From Paenibacillus faecis (GTDB taxonomy: Bacteria; Bacillota; Bacilli; Paenibacillales; Paenibacillaceae), in assembly GCF_008084145.1 (NCBI RefSeq), contig NZ_VSDO01000002.1, positions 868,001 to 932,000 of the forward strand: DNA of 64,000 bases. Direction: 5' to 3'. The notes below the pieces were generated by a model that did not search any database, was not told where the DNA came from, and saw only the letters and a list, made by a program, of their open reading frames with translations. Numbering within the stretch: the stretch's first letter is position 1; every line of letters starts with the position of its first letter. Shown here piece after piece: positions 1-6,858 of this stretch. The translations under genes and the position numbers were made by a program.

Positions 1-354
1 GGGTTCGACGGTAACGGTATCTTCCAGTGTGAGGGCGCCCCGGTCCACTTGCTGCATCAAAGCGGCCACCAGTGCCAACTTGATGGTGCTTGCGGGCTTG
101 TAGGCTTCCTTGGACCCGAGGAGCGTCTCCTCGTTCCCGAAATAGCCGCTCAAATCCTTTAACCCGACGGAAACCCGGATGCCTTTGGTCGCCGCTTCAT
201 CAATGAGAGCTTGAACCGACCTCTTCAAGTCACTTATGTCAGCTGCCGCGGAGGCGGCGGGAACCGCCCCCGGGGTGATGATCGTCAGCAGCATGGAGAG
301 TGTGAGAGTTGCTGTAATCAGTAACTTTTTGCGCCTCTGTAACGTTTTGTTCAT
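1..354 (-). CDS. Secreted class A beta-lactamase-like serine hydrolase (3' part missing)
   Basis: The first 118 residues of a gene that runs off the left edge. The ATG at 354 has a GGGAGGAAG ribosome site. A basic start (MNKTLQRRKK) and a hydrophobic stretch ending near AASAAA look like a Sec signal peptide. About 85 residues in is S-T-I-K, in the context AYKPASTIKL, which fits the SxxK nucleophile motif of class A beta-lactamases and penicillin-binding-protein-like hydrolases. The SDN and KTG motifs would lie off the window, so beta-lactamase and D,D-peptidase activity cannot be told apart. It follows the asparaginase gene by 45 bases with no terminator between them, so the two may share a transcript. 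Confidence 0.75.
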   Translation of the reverse strand, partial: MNKTLQRRKKLLITATLTLSMLLTIITPGAVPAASAAADISDLKRSVQALIDEAATKGIRVSVGLKDLSGYFGNEETLLGSKEAYKPASTIKLALVAALMQQVDRGALTLEDTVTVEP

Positions 355-399
355 GTAGGCTTCCTCCCGGTAATTAGAATGGGTGTGCGGAGTGTCGAA

Positions 400-1560
400 T
401 TATTTAGCCGGGAGTTCGATCTGCCCGTAGCCGTAAGTATCGAACCAGTTTTGAAGGGTCGCGAAATCTTTCGTAAACGACAGACCGAGCAGCAGCATCA
501 TTCTGGCATGTTGGGCATTCAGGTTGTCGCCCGCGATGATGCCTTTGCCTTCGGAATAGTTGCTGCCCGAGCCCGTGCGTGTCGTCGTCACGAATACGAC
601 GCCTTGCTCGATCGCTTTGGCGCGCTCTTCGCTCATCGCTTTGGAGATGCCTCCGGCGCCCGTGCCGGCCGTGACGATCCCTTTGGCCCCGCCAGCAACA
701 AAAGCGCTGATGGCGCCTGAACCGGCATCCTGATAGGAGTAGGCGATTTCCACTTTGGCCAAATCATTTTTGGTAATTTTGGTGAGGTCAAACGGCGTCG
801 CCCAATCCTTTGCGGCTTTTAGGGCACGGAAGGGAGCACGGTAAACTCGGATGTTGTTTTCGTCGATATAACCTAAAGCGCCGATTTGGGGCGTGACGAA
901 GGTATCGGTCCGGTAAGAATTCGTCTTGGTTACTTCGCGAGCGGCATGAAATTCATCATTCAGCATCAATACGGTGCCGAAATATCGGGTTTTTCCGCTG
1001 GCGGCCAATTTAATGGCGTTGTACAGGTTGGCCTGAGCGTCGGATCCGATTACCGTCCATGGACGCATGGACCCGGTTACCACGACCGGTTTCGGACTCC
1101 GGACCGTGAGGTCGAGGAAATAGGCGATCTCTTCCATCGTATCCGTTCCGCTGGTCACGACGACGCCGTCCTGGGTTTTTAGCGCTTCATCGACCTTGAG
1201 GGACAAGTCGTATAATTGCTGAATCGTATAGGCGCTGGATCCCGAATTTCCGAATTGATGCGTAGTGACTTCGGCGATCTTATCCTTGTTCGGCAGCGCC
1301 CGGACCATATCTTCGATCAGAAGGGTTCCCGCTTTGTAATTCGTAAAGCTCGTTTCGTCTACCGATTTCCCGGCCAGCGTACCGCCGGTGGCGATGACCT
1401 GAACCTTGGGCAGTGACTTGGCGGTTTGGGCGTTCGCCGCGGATGCGCCCGATTCGGCGGCGGAAGCGCGGGGCAGCGGAATGGCCGGGAGACCGGCGGC
1501 CGTGAAAGCGAGACCGGCGGCGAGTATCCATTTCAAGGTATGGGATTTCCAAGTGTTCAT
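400..1560 (-). CDS. Exported type II L-asparaginase
   Basis: 386 residues, L-asparagine to L-aspartate plus ammonia. The chosen start (MNTWKSH) sits eight bases after GGAGG; a start five codons upstream would overlap that site. A signal peptide (about residues 1-35, ending ASAAES) without a lipobox cysteine suggests secretion, unlike the lipoprotein AnsZ of B. subtilis. The family marks are present: ATGGTLAG near residue 57 with the nucleophile threonine, and SGTDTMEE near 137 carrying the second threonine-aspartate pair. The GSMRP segment is followed by WTVIGSDAQANLYNA, slightly different from the usual SADGP form. Length is normal for the family. It probably scavenges asparagine outside the cell. 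Confidence 0.9.
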   Translation of the reverse strand: MNTWKSHTLKWILAAGLAFTAAGLPAIPLPRASAAESGASAANAQTAKSLPKVQVIATGGTLAGKSVDETSFTNYKAGTLLIEDMVRALPNKDKIAEVTTHQFGNSGSSAYTIQQLYDLSLKVDEALKTQDGVVVTSGTDTMEEIAYFLDLTVRSPKPVVVTGSMRPWTVIGSDAQANLYNAIKLAASGKTRYFGTVLMLNDEFHAAREVTKTNSYRTDTFVTPQIGALGYIDENNIRVYRAPFRALKAAKDWATPFDLTKITKNDLAKVEIAYSYQDAGSGAISAFVAGGAKGIVTAGTGAGGISKAMSEERAKAIEQGVVFVTTTRTGSGSNYSEGKGIIAGDNLNAQHARMMLLLGLSFTKDFATLQNWFDTYGYGQIELPAK

Positions 1561-1585
1561 AAGATCAACCTCCATGATGTGATTT

Positions 1586-1626
1586 GTTAACCGTATGTAA
1601 TATAAACTAACATTGAATTGGTTAAC
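1586..1626 (-). promoter_or_regulatory. Possible promoter/operator of the asparaginase gene
   Basis: A GTTAACC/GGTTAAC inverted repeat, 34 bp apart, brackets a TATATT -10-like box on the minus strand 40-50 bases before the asparaginase start. The -35 box is poor. The repeat spacing suits a dimeric regulator or pure chance; no protein can be assigned. Confidence 0.3.
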
Positions 1627-1905
1627 TGACTGGATTATAGAATGATGTGAGGTTTTTTAACAAGTGAGGAATATAGCGAAGTAAGCGTTGTAAACCTAGT
1701 TTTCCTGCAAATATCGTTTATATTCATGTAATCACGGCATAGTTTTACGGTTGTGCAGAACCAGGAAGTTCATGTTATATAAAATTACACTACTATCCTT
1801 GGGCTCTCAGCTAAGTTTTGCAAGTTAACGGTCAGGGTACTAACCAAATATAACTTATGCTAAAATCGAGAAGAACAAGTTGTGGAGGGATAATATTGTC
1901 TGAGG

Positions 1906-1935
1906 AACCGCCTTTTCACCAAGGCGGTTTTCTTA
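1906..1935 (+). terminator. Hairpin with short T tract
   Basis: AACCGCCTT (1906-1914) and AAGGCGGTT (1921-1929) form a perfect 9-bp stem with a six-base loop, followed by only TTCTT. It would end a transcript started at the extended -10 near 1861, or act as an attenuator before the sigma-factor gene. Confidence 0.45.
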
Positions 1936-1981
1936 TGGTCGAATATTAAAATTAGAATTTAACATTGCCTAAATAAAAAAA

Positions 1982-2010
1982 GAACCCGGGTGCAGGGGCA
2001 GGGGCGTTTA
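1982..2010 (+). promoter_or_regulatory. ECF-type promoter candidate for the sigma-factor operon
   Basis: GAACCC (1982-1987), 17 bases, then CGTTTA (2005-2010). This resembles the AAC-containing -35 and CGT-containing -10 used by many ECF sigma factors, which often transcribe their own genes. The match is loose. Confidence 0.35.
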
Positions 2011-2045
2011 TCATCGTCTATTGTTTTGGAGAGGAGGGGAGAGCT

Positions 2046-2591
2046 ATTGGCGAGGAGTTAATCGAAAAGATGAAAAAGGGCGACCGGTCAGCTTTTCACG
2101 AATTTGTGAAGCTTTACGGACAGACGGTGTTCCGTATCGCCTACTCGGTCCTCCATGACGAGAAAGAGGCGGAGGATGCCGCCCAGGAAACTTTTCTTCA
2201 AGTCTATAAGTCTCTCTCCGCTTACCGTTCACAGGGAATCAAGTCTTGGTTATCCCGCATCACCGTTAACAAGGCGATTGATTTAAAAAGACGGCGGGAC
2301 CGGCGGCGCGAGGATCATTGGGATCCCGCCGATGTGGCGGACAAGATTCCCGCCCAGGAAGATGAATTGCTGGAGGACATGCTAAGCCAGGAGCGCAGAA
2401 ACGAGCTGCAATCCAAACTGTCGGAGCTCCCTCCGGGCCATCGGCAGGTGGTGACCGCTTTTTACTTCGAAGGGAAAAGCCATGAGCAGATCGCCTCGGA
2501 GCTTGCGTTGAGCGTCAAGACGATCGAGTCGAAGCTATATCGGGCCAGGGCCTGGATCCGTGAGCACTGGAAGGAGGAGGAATGGCAATGA
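2046..2591 (+). CDS. ECF (sigma-70 group 4) RNA polymerase sigma factor
   Basis: About 181 residues. Region 2 is clear (FHEFVKLYGQTVFRIAYSVLHDEKEAEDAAQETFLQVYKSL), then a charged linker and region 4 with the helix-turn-helix (LPPGHRQVVTAFYFEGKSHEQIASELALSVKTIESKLYRAR). No ATG, GTG or TTG in frame lies near the strong ribosome site GGAGGGG (2033-2039), but an ATT codon at 2046 does, at six bases, and starting there restores GEELIEKMKKGD, the usual beginning of region 2. The first ATG is at 2070 with a poorly spaced GAGGAG. The gene overlaps the anti-sigma gene by ATGA, the normal coupling for such pairs. Confidence 0.9.
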   Translation: MGEELIEKMKKGDRSAFHEFVKLYGQTVFRIAYSVLHDEKEAEDAAQETFLQVYKSLSAYRSQGIKSWLSRITVNKAIDLKRRRDRRREDHWDPADVADKIPAQEDELLEDMLSQERRNELQSKLSELPPGHRQVVTAFYFEGKSHEQIASELALSVKTIESKLYRARAWIREHWKEEEWQ

Positions 2592-3046
2592 ACGAACCGG
2601 AATCGCAGCGGAGGCTGTGGCGGAAGTATATTCTCGGCGAACTCCCGAAAGAGGACGCCGACAAAATGGAAGCGCTGATGCGGGCCGACGATCGGCAGTT
2701 TGAACTCTATCTGGAAGTATTTATGTCGGTCGAGTCCGAATTGCCGGCGCTACCCGATGAGGAACGTTTCGCGAGCGACGTCATGGTCCGGCTTCCCGCC
2801 CAGCAGGCGAACGGAACTGCGAAAGGAAACAGGAAGAAATGGGGATGGGACCGCCCGGTATTGCATTATGTTATCGCCGCGTCCATCACCTTCCTCTTGC
2901 TGGGAGGCGGTGTGTTTGATCTGTTGGCGGCGGGAACCAGCGTGGCCGTAGAAAACCAGGGCAGCGGGTCTCCGTTGAGCGAGCGGCTTATGGAACGGGC
3001 CTCGTTGTGGATGGACCGGATCGGTACTCCGACCGGCGGCAACTAG
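2588..3046 (+). CDS. Membrane-anchored anti-sigma factor (predicted)
   Basis: 152 residues. The ATG at 2588 overlaps the sigma-factor stop (ATGA) and lies eight bases after AAGGAGGAGG; the ATG at 2582 is too close to that site. The N-terminal ~90 residues are charged and presumably cytoplasmic (WRKYILGELPKEDADKMEAL, a helical layout like zinc-less anti-sigma domains). One membrane segment near residues 95-118 (VLHYVIAASITFLLLGGGVF) is followed by a short outside tail. No HxxxCxxC motif was seen. Function rests on position after the sigma gene and on topology; the sequence alone is poorly conserved. Confidence 0.75.
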   Translation: MNEPESQRRLWRKYILGELPKEDADKMEALMRADDRQFELYLEVFMSVESELPALPDEERFASDVMVRLPAQQANGTAKGNRKKWGWDRPVLHYVIAASITFLLLGGGVFDLLAAGTSVAVENQGSGSPLSERLMERASLWMDRIGTPTGGN

Positions 3047-3074
3047 GGAAGACGGGCAAATTCACCTGGAAAGG

Positions 3075-4178
3075 ATGATGACATTGACTTACTATCGCAG
3101 CAGAATGCTGGCGTTTATATTGAATGTGATCCCCGGATTGGGGCACTTTTATTGGGGAAAGAAGGGAAGGGGCATCTTCTACCCGCTCTTCTTCTTCGGC
3201 GGAATTTTTGGCGGATTTCTGATCGCGATGGCCACGAATGAAGGCGAATTCTTTCTCGCCGTTCTGATCGCGGAGTTGATTCTATGGGCCGTCAGCATGC
3301 TGGATCTTCTTATCGTGATGCTGAGGGAGCCGGCGGCTCAGGAAAGGTCGACGCATGATTATATGGCTGCACCGCGCCGCGGGGAAGCCGAGACCGAACG
3401 TTTCTTTACCATTCTTCTCTCTTTCGTTCCGGGATTGGGGCATTTCCAAATGGGGTTAATGCAGCGGGGGCTGTCTTTTCTGATCCTGTTCTTCGGGCTG
3501 ATCACGATGATGTTCTTTTTGACCGGCGTCACGCACGAAACGGTATTTCTGCTGTTTCTGGGTTTATTGCCGATCATCTGGCTTTACTGCATGTTCGACG
3601 CCGTCCAGCTTATTCACCGTAAGCAGGCCGGGGAGCCGCTGCAGGACCGGTCGCTCTTGGACGAATGGGAATCGGGCCGGATCGAGGGGCGCCGCAGCAA
3701 GGTACTGGCCACGCTCTTGTCCGCTTTTCCCGGTGCGGGTCAAATGTATCTTGGCTTGCAAAAACGCGGCCTGCAAATGATGGTCCTGTTTCTTGGGAGC
3801 TTTTATATTATCGATGTGCTTCGTTTGTCCGTATTTCTGTTCGTGGTCCCCGTGATCTGGTTTTACTGTTTTTTTGACGGACTTCAGCAGACGAGCCGGT
3901 ACGGCATCCTGCCGATGGAGGATATTCCGTTGATCCGAAGCAGGGGGGGCAGCCAGCATTGGCTGGGAATCGCTCTTTTATTGATGGGAGTCTATTATGT
4001 GGGTGTGGAATTCATAGTTCCCGCGCTGGACCGTTGGTTCCCTTACCTGCAAATGCGCTATTTGATCGATGAATATTTGAGGCCGGTGCTGGTCGCGGCC
4101 ATCCTCATCGGAGGGGGCCTCAAACTGCTTTCCGGACGCCGGAAGGAATCGGATTGGGGCGGAAAGGAACAACTATAA
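3075..4178 (+). CDS. Multi-pass membrane protein with three ~100-residue repeats
   Basis: 367 residues if the first ATG is used. The GGAAAGG ribosome site touches that ATG, so the ATG at 3078 or a TTG at 3084 may be the real start. The protein repeats one unit three times: PGLGHF-x2-G-x2-xRG at about residue 20, PGLGHF-x2-G-x3-RG at 119 and PGAGQM-x2-G-x3-RG at 219, each followed by hydrophobic helices. This PG.G..Y.G...RG pattern resembles TM2-like small membrane domains, here in triplicate. It follows the anti-sigma gene by 28 bases and probably belongs to the same operon, which suggests an envelope-stress role. Its biochemical function is unknown. Confidence 0.75.
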   Translation: MMTLTYYRSRMLAFILNVIPGLGHFYWGKKGRGIFYPLFFFGGIFGGFLIAMATNEGEFFLAVLIAELILWAVSMLDLLIVMLREPAAQERSTHDYMAAPRRGEAETERFFTILLSFVPGLGHFQMGLMQRGLSFLILFFGLITMMFFLTGVTHETVFLLFLGLLPIIWLYCMFDAVQLIHRKQAGEPLQDRSLLDEWESGRIEGRRSKVLATLLSAFPGAGQMYLGLQKRGLQMMVLFLGSFYIIDVLRLSVFLFVVPVIWFYCFFDGLQQTSRYGILPMEDIPLIRSRGGSQHWLGIALLLMGVYYVGVEFIVPALDRWFPYLQMRYLIDEYLRPVLVAAILIGGGLKLLSGRRKESDWGGKEQL

Positions 4179-4205
4179 ACGATCCCTCATTTGGATCGGG
4201 CGGAA

Positions 4206-4240
4206 AGAGGGCTGCAGGAGGTCTGCGGCTCTCTTTTTTT
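4206..4240 (+). terminator. Intrinsic terminator after the ECF operon
   Basis: AGAGGGCTGCAG pairs imperfectly with CTGCGGCTCTCT around a five-base loop, followed by seven T. It separates the ECF operon from the Bce-type operon. Confidence 0.75.
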
Positions 4241-4257
4241 ATTTCGGAATCTATTTT

Positions 4258-4266
4258 TGTTACAAT
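4258..4266 (+). promoter_or_regulatory. Extended -10 promoter candidate of the bce-type operon
   Basis: TG-T-TACAAT lies 39 bases before the response-regulator ATG, directly after the upstream terminator. No good -35 box is visible, as is common for extended -10 promoters. Confidence 0.4.
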
Positions 4267-4304
4267 GCAGACAGATGAATCGTTTGATAGAAGGAGAAGA
4301 CCGG

Positions 4305-5006
4305 ATGTTTAAAATATATGTCGTGGAAGATGATCGGCAGCTTGCCGGATTGCTGGAAAACTATTTGCAGAGGTTCGGCTACGCCACCTGTACGGCTGCG
4401 AATTTCGAACGGATCAAGGAGGAATTTGAACGTGAAGCGCCGCATCTGGTGCTGCTTGACGTGAATCTGCCGAAGTTTGACGGGTATTACTGGTGCAGGC
4501 AGATCCGCAATTTGTCCACCTGCCCGATTATTTTTATTTCCGCCAGGGAGGGGAAAATGGACCAGGTTATGGCGTTGGAAAACGGAGCGGATGATTACAT
4601 TACGAAACCCTTCGACTATGATATCGTTTTGGCTAAAATCCGCAGCCAGCTGCGCAGAACTTATGGAGACTACGCCGCGGCCGGCGGGGATCGAGCGGTT
4701 CAACTGGAAGGTCTCAAGCTGGACAAAGACCGCTTGTACTTGAGTTTGGGGGACCGGAAGGTCGAACTCAGTCTTACCGAAGTCAAAATGCTGGAGGAAC
4801 TGATGCGCAGGGGGGAAGAGGTGGTAAGCCGGGATCGCCTGTTGGAGAAAATTTGGGACGACCAGGTTTTTGTCGACGATAACACCTTGAACGTATATGT
4901 CACGCGGGTTCGGAAAAAGCTGGCCGCCCTGGGGATTGAGGAAGCCCTTCAAACCGTGCGCGGTCAGGGTTACAGGCTTGTGCCCCGCTGGGAGGAGGCG
5001 CGATGA
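4305..5006 (+). CDS. bceR: OmpR-family response regulator, BceR-like
   Basis: 233 residues. The ATG at 4305 is six bases after GAAGGAGA; an in-frame upstream extension lacks a ribosome site and family similarity. Receiver domain: acidic pair VEDDR near residue 8, phospho-acceptor in LVLLDVNLP near 52, threonine/serine in FISAREG near 79 and lysine in ITKPFDYD near 101. The C-terminal winged helix (residues ~130-230) ends in NVYVTRVRKKLA and GYRL, typical of OmpR proteins. It overlaps the kinase gene by ATGA. By analogy with BceRS it should activate the adjacent ABC transporter genes on peptide-antibiotic challenge. Confidence 0.9.
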   Translation: MFKIYVVEDDRQLAGLLENYLQRFGYATCTAANFERIKEEFEREAPHLVLLDVNLPKFDGYYWCRQIRNLSTCPIIFISAREGKMDQVMALENGADDYITKPFDYDIVLAKIRSQLRRTYGDYAAAGGDRAVQLEGLKLDKDRLYLSLGDRKVELSLTEVKMLEELMRRGEEVVSRDRLLEKIWDDQVFVDDNTLNVYVTRVRKKLAALGIEEALQTVRGQGYRLVPRWEEAR

Positions 5007-6019
5007 AGCTTTTTCTGAAAGATCACCGGGCACTCGTCGCCGTGTACGCCCTGCAGTTGCTGGCCGTTTCCGGGGTGTACTGGCTGGACGGATATCGCGA
5101 TGGCTATGTCGTACTGTACGCCGGGCTGCTGAGCGGCTGCTTGCTGGCGGGTTATTTGCTCGTCCGGTTTCTGACCCACCGTTCGTTCTATGCTTGCCTG
5201 GAACAGGACGGAGCGATGGACGCATTCAAAGAAGTAGAGCCGAGAACGCCCTTGTCCGAATCGCTCTACCGGCTGTTAAAAAAACAATACCGCGCTTACG
5301 TTACTGAAATCAACGCCCAACAATACAAAATTACCCGCCACCTTCAGTTTATCAGCCAGTGGGTGCATCAGATGAAAACCCCGGTTTCGGTTATACATCT
5401 TCTGGTGCAGGATAGCGACGACTCGCGTTTCGTCGCGGTGGGGGACGAGGTGGACCGGCTTCGCAAGGGGCTGGACCTCGTGCTGTATACGACGAGGCTG
5501 GACGGTTTCGCTCAGGATTTCATGGTTGAGAAACTGGAGTTGGAGGCGTTAGTCCGTTCCGTCGTTTCGGAACAGAAACGGCTATTTATCCGCAGCAAGG
5601 TGTTTCCCCGCATGCAGTTCCCTTCCGGCGAACGCCTGTTCATTGCCACCGACGAGAAGTGGCTTTCATTTGCGCTGACTCAAGTATTAACCAACGCGGT
5701 CCGGTACACGACCAAAGAAAATGCGAATTTGACGCTGAGAGCCTACCGGCGGGACGAAGAAACCGTCCTGGAGATTTCGGATGAGGGGGTGGGCATCCCG
5801 GCCAGCGACGTCCCGCGAGTCTTTGAGGCTTATTTTACGGGTGAGAACGGCAGGAACTTCAGGGAGTCCACGGGCATGGGGCTGTATCTCGTCAAGCAGA
5901 TTTGCGATCAACTCGGCCATCGGGTCGAGATCGAGTCGGCCGTCATGGAAGGGACTACGATTCGGATTCGATTTGGGGGCCGGCGGACGGAAACCTTACA
6001 AGGAAGTAAGGAAGTGTAA
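5003..6019 (+). CDS. bceS: Intramembrane-sensing histidine kinase, BceS-like
   Basis: 338 residues. Two membrane helices at the N terminus (about residues 12-27 and 34-55) are separated by only a few outside residues, the mark of intramembrane-sensing kinases that rely on the transporter for detection. The phosphorylation histidine sits in QWVHQMKTPVSVIH (~residue 120). The ATPase part shows an N box (LTNAVRYTTKEN), G1 (ISDEGVGIP), F box (FEAYFTGENG) and G2 (STGMGLYLVKQI). Start overlaps the regulator stop (ATGA). The kinase presumably senses flux through the BceAB-like transporter encoded next. Confidence 0.9.
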   Translation: MKLFLKDHRALVAVYALQLLAVSGVYWLDGYRDGYVVLYAGLLSGCLLAGYLLVRFLTHRSFYACLEQDGAMDAFKEVEPRTPLSESLYRLLKKQYRAYVTEINAQQYKITRHLQFISQWVHQMKTPVSVIHLLVQDSDDSRFVAVGDEVDRLRKGLDLVLYTTRLDGFAQDFMVEKLELEALVRSVVSEQKRLFIRSKVFPRMQFPSGERLFIATDEKWLSFALTQVLTNAVRYTTKENANLTLRAYRRDEETVLEISDEGVGIPASDVPRVFEAYFTGENGRNFRESTGMGLYLVKQICDQLGHRVEIESAVMEGTTIRIRFGGRRTETLQGSKEV

Positions 6020-6053
6020 GATTAAGCCATGGGATTCCGCGGTCGCTCCCAAG

Positions 6054-6059
6054 TATAAT
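6054..6059 (+). promoter_or_regulatory. Internal promoter candidate before the transporter genes
   Basis: A perfect TATAAT lies 28 bases before the ATPase start, in a 68-bp gap carrying TCCGCGG twice (6035-6041 and 6067-6073). In Bce systems the transporter genes have their own regulator-dependent promoter, which often lacks a good -35 box, as here. Confidence 0.4.
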
Positions 6060-6087
6060 GAAGCTATCCGCGGAAGGAGGGGGAAGG

Positions 6088-6858
6088 ATGCCGATTTTAC
6101 AAGTGCGGGAAATATCGAAAATCTACGAGGGCAAAATTTCCACCAAGGCGCTTGACCATGTCAGCTTTCGGATGGAGGAAGGCGAATTCGTCGGGATTAT
6201 GGGACCCTCCGGCAGCGGGAAAACCTCGCTGCTCAATGTCATCGCCACCATCGACGAACCTACTTCCGGAACCGTATGCATCGCCGGGCAAAATCCGCAT
6301 GAATTGGATCAGGAGCGGATGGCTCTTTTTCGCCGAAGACGACTGGGCTTTATTTTTCAGCACTTTAACCTGCTCGATACGCTGACCGTCGAAGAAAATA
6401 TCGTGCTCCCGCTTACGCTCGAAGGTACGCCGATGCAGGAAATGAAGCGGAATGCGGCGGATTTGGCGGAAAGGCTGGGGATCGCCGGCGTGCTGGACAA
6501 ATTTCCGCATGAGATTTCCGGGGGACAAATGCAGCGAACCGCGATCGCGCGGGCGATGATCCACCATCCCTCGCTGCTTCTGGCCGACGAGCCCACCGGG
6601 AACCTGGATTCCAAGTCCTCCCGGGACGTCATGGAGGCGTTTGCGATGGTCAATGAGGCGAAGCGGGCAGCCATTCTGATGGTGACGCACGACGCTTTTG
6701 CCGCGAGCTTTTGCCATCGGGTGATCTTCATCAAGGACGGAAGCATGTACAACGAAATTTACCGGGGCGACAACCGCCAGGCGTTCTTCCAAAAAATCAT
6801 CGACATGATGTCGCTGCTGGGAGGGGATACGGATCACCTTTCGTCAGCTCGCCTTTAA
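6088..6858 (+). CDS. bceA: ABC transporter ATPase, BceA-like
   Basis: 256 residues, starting MPILQVREISKIYEG after AAGGAGGGGG; a longer in-frame start has no ribosome site. Walker A is GPSGSGKTS (~residue 44), the Q-loop is FIFQHFNLLDT, the signature is ISGGQMQR (~146), Walker B is LLLADEPTGNLD and the switch histidine is in MVTHD. The family is MacB/BceA-like. The C-terminal extension after the switch region (NEIYRGDNRQAFFQKIIDMMSLLGG) is typical of BceA. Its end overlaps the permease start by 26 bases. It powers removal of lipid-II-cycle antibiotics such as bacitracin in characterised relatives. Confidence 0.9.
   Translation: MPILQVREISKIYEGKISTKALDHVSFRMEEGEFVGIMGPSGSGKTSLLNVIATIDEPTSGTVCIAGQNPHELDQERMALFRRRRLGFIFQHFNLLDTLTVEENIVLPLTLEGTPMQEMKRNAADLAERLGIAGVLDKFPHEISGGQMQRTAIARAMIHHPSLLLADEPTGNLDSKSSRDVMEAFAMVNEAKRAAILMVTHDAFAASFCHRVIFIKDGSMYNEIYRGDNRQAFFQKIIDMMSLLGGDTDHLSSARL

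Larger units (their letters stand above)
1561..2045. other. AT-rich intergenic region between asparaginase and the ECF operon
   Basis: 485 bases without a convincing gene. It holds the asparaginase promoter zone flanked by GTTAACC (1586-1592) and GGTTAAC (1620-1626), an extended -10-like TGCTAAAAT (1858-1866), a ribosome site GGAGGG (1884-1889) before a 17-codon TTG-started reading frame (1896-1949), a perfect 9-bp hairpin inside that frame, and an ECF-type promoter candidate near 1982-2010. The stretch 1630-1850 shows nothing else I can name. Confidence 0.6.

Noticed and set aside
2044-2232. Antisense frame over the sigma-factor start
   Set aside because: Shadow of sigma region 2 on the other strand; no ribosome site.
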